From assembly GCA_038531945.1 (NCBI GenBank), contig JBCBBH010000001.1:558001-622000 (forward strand): a DNA stretch of 64,000 nucleotides, in the 5' to 3' direction. The notes beneath the pieces are model-generated. The model did not search any database and was not told where the DNA came from. It saw only the letters and a program-made list of their open reading frames with translations. How positions within the stretch are numbered: the first letter of the stretch is position 1; every line of letters starts with the position of its first letter. Origin of the DNA: CALBPI01 sp038531945. GTDB taxonomy: Bacteria; Pseudomonadota; Gammaproteobacteria; Steroidobacterales; Woeseiaceae. A program made the translations under genes and the position numbers. Positions 51,276-60,522 of this stretch are shown piece after piece.

Positions 51276-54038
51276 ATGAGTCTGTACACCGACTATCTGA
51301 AAGATATCGAGGCGCGCAAAGCGCAGGATCTGCATCCAAAGCCCATCGAGGACGCCGCGCTGGTTGCGGAGTTGATTGAACAAATCAAAGAGACGGGTCA
51401 CGAGCACCGTGCCGACTCGCTGAACTTCTTTATCTACAACACGCTGCCCGGGACGACGAGCGCAGCCGGTGAGAAGTCCCGCTTTCTAAAAGAGATCATC
51501 CTGGGGCAAGCGGACGTCGAAGAGATTTCCGCGGAGTTCGCTTTCGAGCTGTTGTCGCACATGAAAGGCGGACCTTCGGTCGAAGTGCTGCTCGACCTCA
51601 CGCTCGGCGATGACGCGACAATCGCGGCCAAGGCAGCGGATGTCCTGAAGACGCAGGTGTTTTTGTACGAGGCGGACACCGATCGCCTCGAGGCCGCGCA
51701 TAAAGCCGGCAACACGATCGCGACCGATATTTTGACCAGCTACGCGAACGCCGAGTTCTTCACCAACCTTCCCGATGTCGATGAGACCGTTCAAGTCGTG
51801 ACCTACGTCGCCGCAACAGGCGATGTCTCAACGGATTTGCTGTCGCCCGGCAACCAGGCGCATTCACGTTCCGATCGTGAGTTGCATGGCAAGTGTCTGA
51901 TCGATGACGAGGCACAAGCCAAGATTCGTGAACTGCAAGCGCAGCATCCCGACAAGCGGGTCATGCTCGTCGCAGAGAAAGGCACGATGGGCGTCGGTTC
52001 TTCGCGCATGTCTGGTGTGAACAACGTGGCGTTGTGGACGGGTGTTCAAGCGAGCCCGTACGTGCCATTCATCAACATCGCGCCGATCGTCGGTGGTACG
52101 AATGGCATCTCGCCGATCTTCCTGACGACCGTGGGCGTGACCGGCGGCATCGGCCTTGACCTTAAGAACTGGGTCAAAAAACTGGACGCCGATGGCAATC
52201 CAGTGATGGACGAAGACAACGAGCCGTTGCTCGAGCAGGTGTTCTCGGTCGATACCGGCACGGTGCTGACGATCAACCTGAAAGACAAAACGCTGTACAA
52301 CGAAAACGGTAGCGAGGCGTTGTGTGACATCTCGTCCGCGCTGACACCGCAGAAGCTGGAGTTCATTCGCGCTGGCGGATCGTACGCCGTTGTGTTCGGC
52401 AAAAAACTGCAAACCGTTGCCGCCCAGATTCTCGGCGTCGAGGCGCCGTCGGTGTACGCAACCTCGCGTGAGATTTCGCATGAAGGTCAAGGTCTGACGG
52501 CGGTCGAGAAAATCTTCAACGCAAACGCGGTGGGTGTCGCGCCGGGGAAGCTGCTGCACGCGGGTTCGGACGTTCGCGTCAGAGTGAACATCGTCGGCTC
52601 GCAAGACACGACCGGCCTCATGACGTCGCAAGAGCTTGAGATGATGGCAGCGACCGTTATCTCGCCCACAGTTGACGGCGCTTACCAGTCCGGCTGTCAC
52701 ACCGCTTCGGTCTGGGACAAGAAAGCGCAGGTCAATATTCCGAAGCTGATGTCATTCATGAACGACTTCGGTTTGATCACCGGCCGTGATCCGAAAGGGG
52801 TCTACCACCCGATGACCGATGTGATTCATAAAGTCTTGAATGACATCACGATTGATGACTGGGCCGTGATCATTGGCGGTGACTCGCATACCCGCATGTC
52901 GAAAGGTGTCGCGTTCGGTGCCGATTCGGGAACGGTGGCACTCGCGCTTGCAACGGGCGAGGCGACGATGCCGATCCCTGAGTCGGTCAAGGTGACGTTC
53001 AAGGGCACGTTGAAAGATCACATGGACTTCCGCGATGTCGTGCATGCAACGCAAGCACAGATGCTGAAGGAATTCGGTGACAACGTGTTCCAGGGCAAGA
53101 TCATCGAAGTACACATCGGCACGCTGCTCGCGGATCAAGCGTTCACGTTCACGGATTGGACCGCGGAGATGAAAGCGAAGGCGTCGATTTGTATCTCGGA
53201 AGACGAAACGTTGATTCAGTCTCTAAAGATCGCGAAGAGCCGCATCCAAATCATGATCGACAAGGGCATGGATAATGCTCGACAAGTGCTGCAAGGCTTG
53301 GTCGATCGAGCGAATGCTCGAATCGAAGAAATCCGCTCCGGCAGCAAGCCCGCATTGAAGCCAGACGATAACGCCAAGTACTTGGCGGAGTTCGTTGTGG
53401 ACTTGGACGTCATCAACGAGCCGATGATCGCCGACCCTGACGTCAACAACGACGACGAATCGAAACGCTACACGCACGATACGATCCGACCTATCTCCTA
53501 CTACGGCGGTACGAAGAAAGTCGATCTCGGCTTTGTTGGGTCCTGCATGGTTCACAAAGGCGATATGAAAATTATCTCGCAGATGTTGAAAAACCTGGAG
53601 GAGCAAAACGGCAAAGTCGAATTCGCCGCGCCGCTGGTGGTTGCACCGCCAACCTACAACATCGTCGACGAGTTGAAGGAAGAAGGCGACTGGGCGGTCC
53701 TTCAAAAGTACTCGGGCTTTGAGTTCGACGACGCCGCGCCGAAAAACTCGGCACGCACGAGCTACGAAAACATGATGTACCTCGAACGACCGGGTTGTAA
53801 CTTGTGCATGGGCAACCAGGAAAAAGCCGAGAAGGGTGACACGGTTATGGCGACCTCCACGCGCTTGTTCCAAGGTCGAGTGGTTGAAGACTCCGATGAG
53901 AAAAAAGGCGAGTCTCTGTTGGCGTCGACGCCGGTCGTTGTGTTGTCGACGATTCTCGGTCGCACGCCGAGCATCCAGGAATACACCGCAGCGGTTGACG
54001 GCATTAATCTGACGAAATACGCGCCACCGCGTTTGTAG
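51276..54038 (+). CDS. acnB: Aconitate hydratase B, long form
   Basis: A 920-residue bifunctional aconitase/2-methylisocitrate dehydratase, longer than the ~865 residues of the E. coli enzyme. [4Fe-4S] ligands are C757 (VGSCMVHKG), C841 and C844 (PGCNLCMG). Active-site signatures include AEKGTMGVGSSRMSGVNN, GGDSHTRMSKGVAFGADSG and EATMPIP. An insertion around residues 640-740 (GLVDRANARIEEIRSG) explains part of the extra length. N-terminal LHPKPI and FFIYNTLPGTTSAAGEKSRFLKEIILG resemble, from memory, AcnB of Bacteroidetes. It functions in the TCA and methylcitrate cycles. Confidence 0.95.
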   Translation: MSLYTDYLKDIEARKAQDLHPKPIEDAALVAELIEQIKETGHEHRADSLNFFIYNTLPGTTSAAGEKSRFLKEIILGQADVEEISAEFAFELLSHMKGGPSVEVLLDLTLGDDATIAAKAADVLKTQVFLYEADTDRLEAAHKAGNTIATDILTSYANAEFFTNLPDVDETVQVVTYVAATGDVSTDLLSPGNQAHSRSDRELHGKCLIDDEAQAKIRELQAQHPDKRVMLVAEKGTMGVGSSRMSGVNNVALWTGVQASPYVPFINIAPIVGGTNGISPIFLTTVGVTGGIGLDLKNWVKKLDADGNPVMDEDNEPLLEQVFSVDTGTVLTINLKDKTLYNENGSEALCDISSALTPQKLEFIRAGGSYAVVFGKKLQTVAAQILGVEAPSVYATSREISHEGQGLTAVEKIFNANAVGVAPGKLLHAGSDVRVRVNIVGSQDTTGLMTSQELEMMAATVISPTVDGAYQSGCHTASVWDKKAQVNIPKLMSFMNDFGLITGRDPKGVYHPMTDVIHKVLNDITIDDWAVIIGGDSHTRMSKGVAFGADSGTVALALATGEATMPIPESVKVTFKGTLKDHMDFRDVVHATQAQMLKEFGDNVFQGKIIEVHIGTLLADQAFTFTDWTAEMKAKASICISEDETLIQSLKIAKSRIQIMIDKGMDNARQVLQGLVDRANARIEEIRSGSKPALKPDDNAKYLAEFVVDLDVINEPMIADPDVNNDDESKRYTHDTIRPISYYGGTKKVDLGFVGSCMVHKGDMKIISQMLKNLEEQNGKVEFAAPLVVAPPTYNIVDELKEEGDWAVLQKYSGFEFDDAAPKNSARTSYENMMYLERPGCNLCMGNQEKAEKGDTVMATSTRLFQGRVVEDSDEKKGESLLASTPVVVLSTILGRTPSIQEYTAAVDGINLTKYAPPRL

Positions 54039-54112
54039 ACATCACTGTCCTTATGGGGCATCGCTCAAAGGGAAGTGCGCGCATTGGACGATCCGGCAGC
54101 GCCGTTTGATTC

Positions 54113-56815
54113 ATGACTTGGATTTACGTTGGCGTAGGGGTCCTTTGTCTCATCGCATTGCAGATGTTACGCAACGCGTTGGCCATGGTGTTTCCTCGCT
54201 ATGCGGTGCGCCTCTCTGCACAGCCGGAACCGTCTCGCTACAGTGGTTTCGATCTGCTTGAGACTCGTATCACGCAGCTTCGAGCGTTGGGGTTTCAAGG
54301 TCCAGCATGGATCGAACCGGCGACGGTCGATTCGAGTGTAGAGCCGGTTTATCACGCAACATTTCGGCACGCAGAACGTCACGTGATCGTCTGGATCGGT
54401 CCATCGGTTGAAATTGCGCAGCCGAACCAGACACTGACCTACTACACCACGTTGCTGGAGGACGGTCGATTCGTGGTCACGCAAGTCAGCGATCCGTACT
54501 TTGTCGCTGTGGACGACCCCAACACGGTGGCGCAGACGATCGCACCGGCTGATGTTGCGGACGAGCTTAAGGCGCATTTGTCTCTCGTCGAACGTCAGTC
54601 TGTCGCGCCAGCAACAAACCCCAGCCCCAGAGACGAGGTCATAGGTTTTGCGGAGCGGCACATGAACGCGATCCGTGCCGGACCTCTCAGTCGAGGGTGG
54701 CTGCGAACATCGGACGGCGTGGCCCGGCCGTCATTTCGGTTTGCTGCTCGTATTCTCGCGCAATCTTTGAAACGCCCGAAAGCAAAGTCCGAAAATACCG
54801 CCAACGTACCGATCCCGCGACTGAGCTTTCTATCGCGTCGACTGGAATCGCAGCAACACAGCGCACCGTCATCCAAAACACAGTGGACCCTGATGATTGT
54901 TAGCGCCGTACTATTCATGGCGATCGGCTGGCCGGTTTTTGGTGCTACAAACACGGCGCTTCTGTTGGCGGTGATCTTTTTTCACGAGTATGGCCACTGG
55001 GTTGCAATGAAAGCATTCGGCTATGGCAATCCGCATATCACACTCCTGCCGTTGCTAGGCGGTGTGACCATTGGTCATGAAAACGATCCGAGCGCGACCA
55101 AACGTGCTTGGGTGGCCCTGGCTGGCCCGCTACCGGGTGTGATTCTCGGTTGGGTGCTGTTTGCCAATCTCGATGTTCTTGCGACTTGGGCAGGCGACTC
55201 TTCAGTGCCATTGATGCTCGTGGTCTTCTTGTTGTTCATCAATTACCTGAACCTTTTGCCGATTCCTCCGTTAGATGGCCACCATGTGCTGCAAGCGGTG
55301 CTGCCGCCGAGCGCCGTTGTTCTGCAAATCCTGTTGATCGGGGTCGGTGCTGTTGGCGGCGTGGCTGTGTCATGGGCGCTGGGGTTTTGGCCACTGGCCG
55401 TATTCGCTGCGTTACAACTGTTCGGAATTCCAAGGCTTTGGGAAAACGCCAAACGCCTTAGTCGGTGGAAACGCGGTGTAGACGGCGTTAGCCCCGATCA
55501 AATGGATCGCGAGTGGGTGCTTCACGAGCTCGAACGTGAGGAGGGTGCGTCGGAAGACGCCGCCAAACGAATCGGACATGCCAACAGCCTGGTCAGCCAG
55601 CTCAACTTCCGCCCGATGGGTTGGCGACAGCGGACGCTGGTTTGTGTGGTTTATGGGGCGTTGATGGTGGCGCCGGTCGTTGCCTTCTTGCCGATAGTGA
55701 TACCGGTGCTGCTCGCGGTGACGGAGAGCTACGAGTCTTCTCCTGAGTCCGACGCGTTGTTCGAACAGATTGACCTCGCGTACGAAACGTTCGAGCAGGA
55801 CGCGCAGCGCATGTCAGTCGCTTCGCTGCTTGAATCGTTGGTGGGAGACTCAGTGCCAGAAATGCCTGCCACCCAATCCGCTATGGACGCTCTTGCCACT
55901 GAAATGGGTGGTCTTCCTGACGACTTCGAGTCGATTTATTCCATCCATGACGGTGGTGTCCTCGGTTTGTCTGCCATCCGTGAAATCCGACGCGTCGACC
56001 CTGCTCTGTTCGATAGCAACGTCGTACAGACAATGGTGTGGAATGAGGCGCTTGGTTTTTGGCATGACAGTTATGGCGAAGTCCGAATTTCCCGAAAAGT
56101 GTTCTCCGGATGGTGGGTTCTAGGCTATGAGCCGGATACCGAGCAATACCTGTTCTTTGACCCAAACGCCGCGCAGGATCGCCCCTCTGTTTATGCCGTT
56201 GGGTACTCAGATACTCGTGCGTATGCCAGTTTAGGAGAGCTGCTACGGGTACGTTGGGCTGTCACCGAACATGAACGAAGAACTGATGAGCTCTACTCCG
56301 ATTTCATTGAGCGCCGAGAGCGTCAATTCGCAGACTTGGGCGTGACTGAACTCTTAAAAAGGGTTCCACAGCCATCTTTGTTGGAGCGATGGTACACACG
56401 AAATTTGGACGACGATCCTGCGATCGATGACGCTGACTTACAGTCACTCAGTGCACAGGTCGGTCGCGTGGTACCGAACGATCTGTGGCTCGCCTGGACC
56501 GACACGTCATACATGCGATTGAGCCCACTGTCGCATCCGAAAGACGTTCGGTCAGCCCGCGGTGCAAATGCCGAGGATATCGAGGTGGCTACCCGAGTTT
56601 TGCGCGAGGCTGGAATCCAGGGCGTTACGCCAGCATCCATCGAAGCTTGTTGGGTGATTTCTGGCTACGAAATCGATGACGACGAATTCTACGTGTACCT
56701 ATATTGGTGTCCCAACGCGCCCAGTAGCTATCGCTACATAGATGTCAGCGAAGAAGCAGTATTTACGTCCTACACCAATTTGCTGAGACGTTTCATCGCG
56801 TCCCGTGAGTTATAG
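54113..56815 (+). CDS. M50-type site-2 protease fused to two SUKH-like domains
   Basis: A 900-residue protein. Residues ~1-200 are a leading membrane helix plus a soluble domain. A polytopic region at ~255-470 contains the zinc motif HEYGH (291-295) and the family LDG (D388 in IPPLDGHH), i.e. a rhomboid-unlike, site-2-protease core. More membrane helices follow near residues 510-535. The C-terminal ~320 residues look like two SMI1/KNR4-type modules: LATEMGGLPDDFESIYSIHDGG... (about 585-720) and a second (about 755-895, VVPNDLWLAWTD...ACWVISGYEIDDDEFYVYLYW). The fusion is unusual. Regulated intramembrane proteolysis with sensing or target binding by the SUKH parts is inferred. Confidence 0.8.
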   Translation: MTWIYVGVGVLCLIALQMLRNALAMVFPRYAVRLSAQPEPSRYSGFDLLETRITQLRALGFQGPAWIEPATVDSSVEPVYHATFRHAERHVIVWIGPSVEIAQPNQTLTYYTTLLEDGRFVVTQVSDPYFVAVDDPNTVAQTIAPADVADELKAHLSLVERQSVAPATNPSPRDEVIGFAERHMNAIRAGPLSRGWLRTSDGVARPSFRFAARILAQSLKRPKAKSENTANVPIPRLSFLSRRLESQQHSAPSSKTQWTLMIVSAVLFMAIGWPVFGATNTALLLAVIFFHEYGHWVAMKAFGYGNPHITLLPLLGGVTIGHENDPSATKRAWVALAGPLPGVILGWVLFANLDVLATWAGDSSVPLMLVVFLLFINYLNLLPIPPLDGHHVLQAVLPPSAVVLQILLIGVGAVGGVAVSWALGFWPLAVFAALQLFGIPRLWENAKRLSRWKRGVDGVSPDQMDREWVLHELEREEGASEDAAKRIGHANSLVSQLNFRPMGWRQRTLVCVVYGALMVAPVVAFLPIVIPVLLAVTESYESSPESDALFEQIDLAYETFEQDAQRMSVASLLESLVGDSVPEMPATQSAMDALATEMGGLPDDFESIYSIHDGGVLGLSAIREIRRVDPALFDSNVVQTMVWNEALGFWHDSYGEVRISRKVFSGWWVLGYEPDTEQYLFFDPNAAQDRPSVYAVGYSDTRAYASLGELLRVRWAVTEHERRTDELYSDFIERRERQFADLGVTELLKRVPQPSLLERWYTRNLDDDPAIDDADLQSLSAQVGRVVPNDLWLAWTDTSYMRLSPLSHPKDVRSARGANAEDIEVATRVLREAGIQGVTPASIEACWVISGYEIDDDEFYVYLYWCPNAPSSYRYIDVSEEAVFTSYTNLLRRFIASREL

Positions 56816-57074
56816 CCACTTCGAACTCCTAACCCCCAACAATCGCCGCCGTGTACAACACCGGACCGGTCGGCACTCCATCTGCGAACTCAACTGCTGC
56901 GAGCACTCGACGTTTGTCGAGACGCTTACGAGTCATGACCCAGATCGTTTGGGTCGGAGAGATGCCACATCCGCTGCCAGTCAGTAACGCGCTTTGATGA
57001 ATACACTCCGCTGGGTGCACCGCGTATGTTAGTTTTCTAATCGATTCTCGATTTTTTGTAAGGCTAGGAATGCA
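56816..57074. other. Intergenic stretch with one doubtful minus-strand ORF
   Basis: 259 bases. The minus strand from about 57030 down to 56829 encodes a coherent-looking peptide (VHPAECIHQS...TIWVMTRKRLDKRRVLAAVEF...GPVLYTAAIVGG). No start or ribosome site is convincing and no family is recognised. Otherwise nothing was seen. Confidence 0.3.
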
Positions 57075-57443
57075 ATGCCAATAGTCACAATTGTTTTCGC
57101 CGCGGCTCTGATCGCGTTGGGTGTTATGAGCTGGGTCGTAGCCGGTCAGTCCAGTGTGACTGCACTCATCCCGGCCTTCTTTGGTGTCCCGCTTGGGGTC
57201 GCTGGTTTCGCCGCAAGGCGAGAGTCTTGGCGTAAGTACGCGATGCATGTCGCTGCGACAATTGGACTTCTGGGTGCTATCGGTGCGTTGAGTCGAGCGA
57301 TACCGGCGTTGGAATCGAGTGATGGGCCGATCAAATTGTCGACCGCATCTCAGCTCGCGATGGGTATTGGCTTGTTGGTGTTTGTCGGTTTGTGCGTGCG
57401 CTCGTTTATTGCGGCTCGCAAGGCGCAATCGGTTACCGATTGA
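57075..57443 (+). CDS. Four-helix membrane protein, unknown
   Basis: A 122-residue hydrophobic protein with about four membrane helices (IVTIVFAAALIALGVMSWVV; VTALIPAFFGVPLGVAGFAA; AMHVAATIGLLGAIGAL; MGIGLLVFVGLCV). A GGCTAGGAATGCA ribosome region precedes the ATG. Such small proteins are common and uncharacterised. It is convergent with the exporter operon, ending 8 bases before that operon's last stop. Confidence 0.65.
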   Translation: MPIVTIVFAAALIALGVMSWVVAGQSSVTALIPAFFGVPLGVAGFAARRESWRKYAMHVAATIGLLGAIGALSRAIPALESSDGPIKLSTASQLAMGIGLLVFVGLCVRSFIAARKAQSVTD

Positions 57444-57451
57444 CAGTCTCT

Positions 57452-58642
57452 TTATTCACCACCCTGGAAAGCGCTGACGACCGGGACACGAGCTGCGCGC
57501 CACGCCGGGAATAGTCCGCCGACCATTCCGATGATCACCGCCATGACTATGCCGTTGACAAACAATGCGGGCGTCAGCTCAAACGTGAAAACGACTTGAG
57601 TAAAGCCGGCGCCAAGTGTCGACGCGCTGAATCCATCGAAAAACAACCACGCGAACAGTGCGCCGAGAACGCCACCGATGATCGAAAGTACCAAGGATTC
57701 GGCGAGTGTCCCGAAGAACGCGGAGGAATTGTTAAACCCAATCGCTCGCAGCGTTGCGATTTCTCGGACTCGGGATGCGACTGACGTGTACATCGTGTTG
57801 AGCGCGCCGGCCAGCGCGCCAAGTCCCATAACCACACTGAGCGTCCAACCGAAGATCGCGATTCCTGACAAGGCTTTACCTTGGGAGGCGAAGAAGCCGG
57901 CTTCGGTATCGACGTCGAGAATCAATTGTGGATCGTTGGCAATGTACTCGCGAATCGGTTCAACGTTGCCCGGCTGAGAGAGTCTTACACGGACTGTCTG
58001 GAACGACGAGCCACGTTGAAACTGCCCTTGAACGGTCGGAGCGTCTGCCCACAGCTCGCTTTCGAAAGCGGACCCGCCGGTTGAAAACACACCGACGATG
58101 TCCCACACGGTTTTGCCGAAGCGAATCTGCTGTCCGACCTCAAAACCTTCGAACGCACGCTGTACGCCAGCACCCACAATGATCTCGTTGCGCCCCGCTT
58201 CGAACATCCGACCTTCTGTCATCGACACGCTGCTACGAAGATCAACACCATCAGGCGACAGGCCGCGCAACGGGATATTCGCCTCATTCTGTGTGCTGCG
58301 TTTGATGCCATCGACAATGACATACACCTCGGCCGAATACACCGCACTGCCGTCGCCATTGGTCGCGATGCCCGGCGATGTGGACACAAGGTTAACCGTG
58401 TTGCGCGACAGTACGCTGTTGACTTCAGACTGCGAGCCCGTACGGGTGATTATCGCAACGTCATCGGCGCCTGTCCCGGCTAGAGTTTCTTCGAAGCCCG
58501 TCGCCATGGCGAGAAAGGCCAGTAGTACCGCGACGACAACGCTGACCGCAAACACCGCGGCAAGCGACATCCAGAGTCGCTGCGGTAGGCTCAGCACGTT
58601 CATCTTGATGACAGTCCAAATCTGTGAAAAGAATCCGGTCAT
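57452..58642 (-). CDS. ABC transporter permease, MacB/FtsX type (second)
   Basis: A permease with the MacB layout: an N-terminal helix, a large periplasmic domain (residues ~45-270), then three C-terminal helices of the FtsX domain (MGLGALAGALNTMYTSVASRVREIATLRAIGF; VLSIIGGVLGALFAWLFF; VNGIVMAVIIGMVGGLFPAWRAARV). I chose ATG 58642 with a TTGAGG site upstream; a TTG at 58657 would overlap the preceding gene by 4 bases. It is the last gene of the operon and probably forms a heterodimer with the adjacent permease. Confidence 0.9.
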   Translation of the reverse strand: MTGFFSQIWTVIKMNVLSLPQRLWMSLAAVFAVSVVVAVLLAFLAMATGFEETLAGTGADDVAIITRTGSQSEVNSVLSRNTVNLVSTSPGIATNGDGSAVYSAEVYVIVDGIKRSTQNEANIPLRGLSPDGVDLRSSVSMTEGRMFEAGRNEIIVGAGVQRAFEGFEVGQQIRFGKTVWDIVGVFSTGGSAFESELWADAPTVQGQFQRGSSFQTVRVRLSQPGNVEPIREYIANDPQLILDVDTEAGFFASQGKALSGIAIFGWTLSVVMGLGALAGALNTMYTSVASRVREIATLRAIGFNNSSAFFGTLAESLVLSIIGGVLGALFAWLFFDGFSASTLGAGFTQVVFTFELTPALFVNGIVMAVIIGMVGGLFPAWRAARVPVVSAFQGGE

Positions 58643-58653
58643 GATGCTCAGCC

Positions 58654-59808
58654 TCAATCGCGACTTAGCGCGGTGATGATGTTCAGTCGAAGTGCATTGG
58701 TCGCGGGCACAATGCCGGTGATGAGACCCAAACCGATCATGAACAACAGTGCCTGGACCCAGATCGACTGTCCGATGACCAAAGTTGGCAGCTGAATCGG
58801 TGCTTGGTTGACTGCCTCGGCCAGTGCGCCCGAAGCAACAATGCCGAGCGTACCACCTAACAATGCAAGCAGTAGCGACTCCGACAAAACCATTCGGAAG
58901 ATTCGGCTGGAGGTGAAGCCAAGCGTTTTCATCACACCGATCTCACCGGTGCGTTCACGGATGGACAGGATCATGGAATTTCCGACGATCACCAGTATGA
59001 CGAAAAAGGCAGCCAAAATGACCGAGGTCAGGATAAGGCCAAGATTTCCAATCTGATCCAGAAATGCTTTGTTGAACGCTTTCTCGGGAACCGTTTCTGT
59101 TTCAGCCGATGAGTTCACAAACATGTCATCGACGGCCTTTATCACTGATTCGTTCTTACTTGGGTCGTCGGTTTTGATACCTACGAAACCGATGTTGTCG
59201 CCGCCGAAAGACTGGGTTTCGTTGAAGTACTCATAGTGAAAATACACACTGTTGGTATCGGTTTGCTCGTCTTCACCGGTGTAGATCGCGACCACATCGA
59301 AGTCCCACACTGTGCTGCCGTCGCGCTGGGAGAAAATATTGGAGTTGACTGGAACTCGATCACCCACCTTCCAGCCGAAGTTGGCCGCAATCGATTCGCC
59401 AGCAATAAGACCTTGCCGATTGCCGAGCCAGAGCGTTTTCTCCTCGTCGGTCATCAGCAGCTCATCGTAGACGACCAGAAAAGTCTCCGGATCGACCGCG
59501 AACATGCCCATCTGATTGCGGGCTTCCTGGTAGTAGCCCCCGAACCAATTCAGGTGCGTCGCCGATTCGATGTCATCCAGCGCTCGAATACGATTGACGT
59601 AGGCAATAGGAAGCGGCTGGGTGAAATTGATCTTGTTGATCGTCACAAGGCGATCATCAGCGGACAACTCGACACCGGAGTTCAGCGCTTGTTGGAATGC
59701 GCCCAGCGTGCCGAAAATCATGAATGCAATGAAGGTTGCGAATACCGTCAGGAATAAGCGCAACGGTTTGCGCGTCAGGTTCTTGAAGACGAGGTATAGG
59801 TCCTTCAC
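58654..59808 (-). CDS. ABC transporter permease, MacB/FtsX type (first)
   Basis: A 384-residue permease paralogous to the next gene: an N-terminal helix (PLRLFLTVFATFIAFMIFGTLGAF), a periplasmic domain to about residue 255, then three FtsX-type helices (LGLILTSVILAAFFVILVIVGNSM; LLALLGGTLGIVASGAL; LLFMIGLGLITGIVPATNAL). The cytoplasmic IRERTGEIGVMKTLGF coupling motif is present. Its start overlaps the ATPase stop by 4 bases, so it is translationally coupled. With the adaptor it likely exports or extracts an envelope substrate. Confidence 0.92.
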   Translation of the reverse strand: MKDLYLVFKNLTRKPLRLFLTVFATFIAFMIFGTLGAFQQALNSGVELSADDRLVTINKINFTQPLPIAYVNRIRALDDIESATHLNWFGGYYQEARNQMGMFAVDPETFLVVYDELLMTDEEKTLWLGNRQGLIAGESIAANFGWKVGDRVPVNSNIFSQRDGSTVWDFDVVAIYTGEDEQTDTNSVYFHYEYFNETQSFGGDNIGFVGIKTDDPSKNESVIKAVDDMFVNSSAETETVPEKAFNKAFLDQIGNLGLILTSVILAAFFVILVIVGNSMILSIRERTGEIGVMKTLGFTSSRIFRMVLSESLLLALLGGTLGIVASGALAEAVNQAPIQLPTLVIGQSIWVQALLFMIGLGLITGIVPATNALRLNIITALSRD

Positions 59809-60500
59809 GCCGCGAGATCCTTCTCGACAAACTCACCTTTGTCGAGATGCAAGGTGCGCTTGGCATACTTGGCGGCGGCTGGATCGTGCGTGACCATGAC
59901 AATGGTCTTGCCATAGTCGCGATTGAGTAGCTGCAGCATCGACAAAATTTCATCCGCGGTTTGACGATCCAAGTCACCGGTGGGTTCGTCGCAGAGCAAC
60001 AGTTTGGGATCCGAGACCAGCGCTCTCGCAATCGCGACACGTTGCTGCTGGCCACCGGACATCTCCTTTGGCATATGCTTCGCACGATCGGACAGACTCA
60101 CAAGCTCCAGCGCAGCGGCGACACTTTTCTTTCGTTGCGCGGAACCGAGCCGCGTGAGCAACAGCGGCAGCTCAACGTTACGCTGAGCGTTGAGCATCGG
60201 CATCAGGTTATAGAACTGAAAGATGAAACCGATGTTGTTCGCGCGCCATGCTGCTAGCTGAGTTTCTGACAGCGTGTCGACCCGCTTGCCGTCGAAATGC
60301 ACTTCGCCGGAGCTCGGTTGATCGACGCCCCCGAGCATGTTTAACAATGTGGTCTTACCGGAACCGGATGGCCCCATAATCGCGAGGAAATCACCGCGTG
60401 CAATAGACATGTTCAGATCGTCAAAGACAGTGATGGTTTCTTTGCCTTTGACGAACTTCTTGCTGATGTTTTTCAGGTCATAAAGGATATCGTCCGCCAT
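59805..60500 (-). CDS. ABC transporter ATP-binding protein, LolD/MacB type
   Basis: A 231-residue ATPase. Walker A is GPSGSGKT at residues 43-50, followed by the Q-loop, signature MSGGQQQRVAIARAL, Walker B KLLLCDEPTGDLD and the switch His in VMVTHDPAA. It matches the subfamily that energises MacB/LolCDE-type mechanotransmission systems. Encoded between the adaptor and the two permeases in a single minus-strand operon. Confidence 0.96.
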   Translation of the reverse strand: MADDILYDLKNISKKFVKGKETITVFDDLNMSIARGDFLAIMGPSGSGKTTLLNMLGGVDQPSSGEVHFDGKRVDTLSETQLAAWRANNIGFIFQFYNLMPMLNAQRNVELPLLLTRLGSAQRKKSVAAALELVSLSDRAKHMPKEMSGGQQQRVAIARALVSDPKLLLCDEPTGDLDRQTADEILSMLQLLNRDYGKTIVMVTHDPAAAKYAKRTLHLDKGEFVEKDLAA

Positions 60501-60522
60501 TGCTCACTCCTCGCTGTGTCTA

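Noticed and set aside
49802..51379. 525-codon plus-strand ORF
   Set aside because: It lies antisense to gnd and then out of frame across the glycosylase and the start of acnB; all three are strongly supported.
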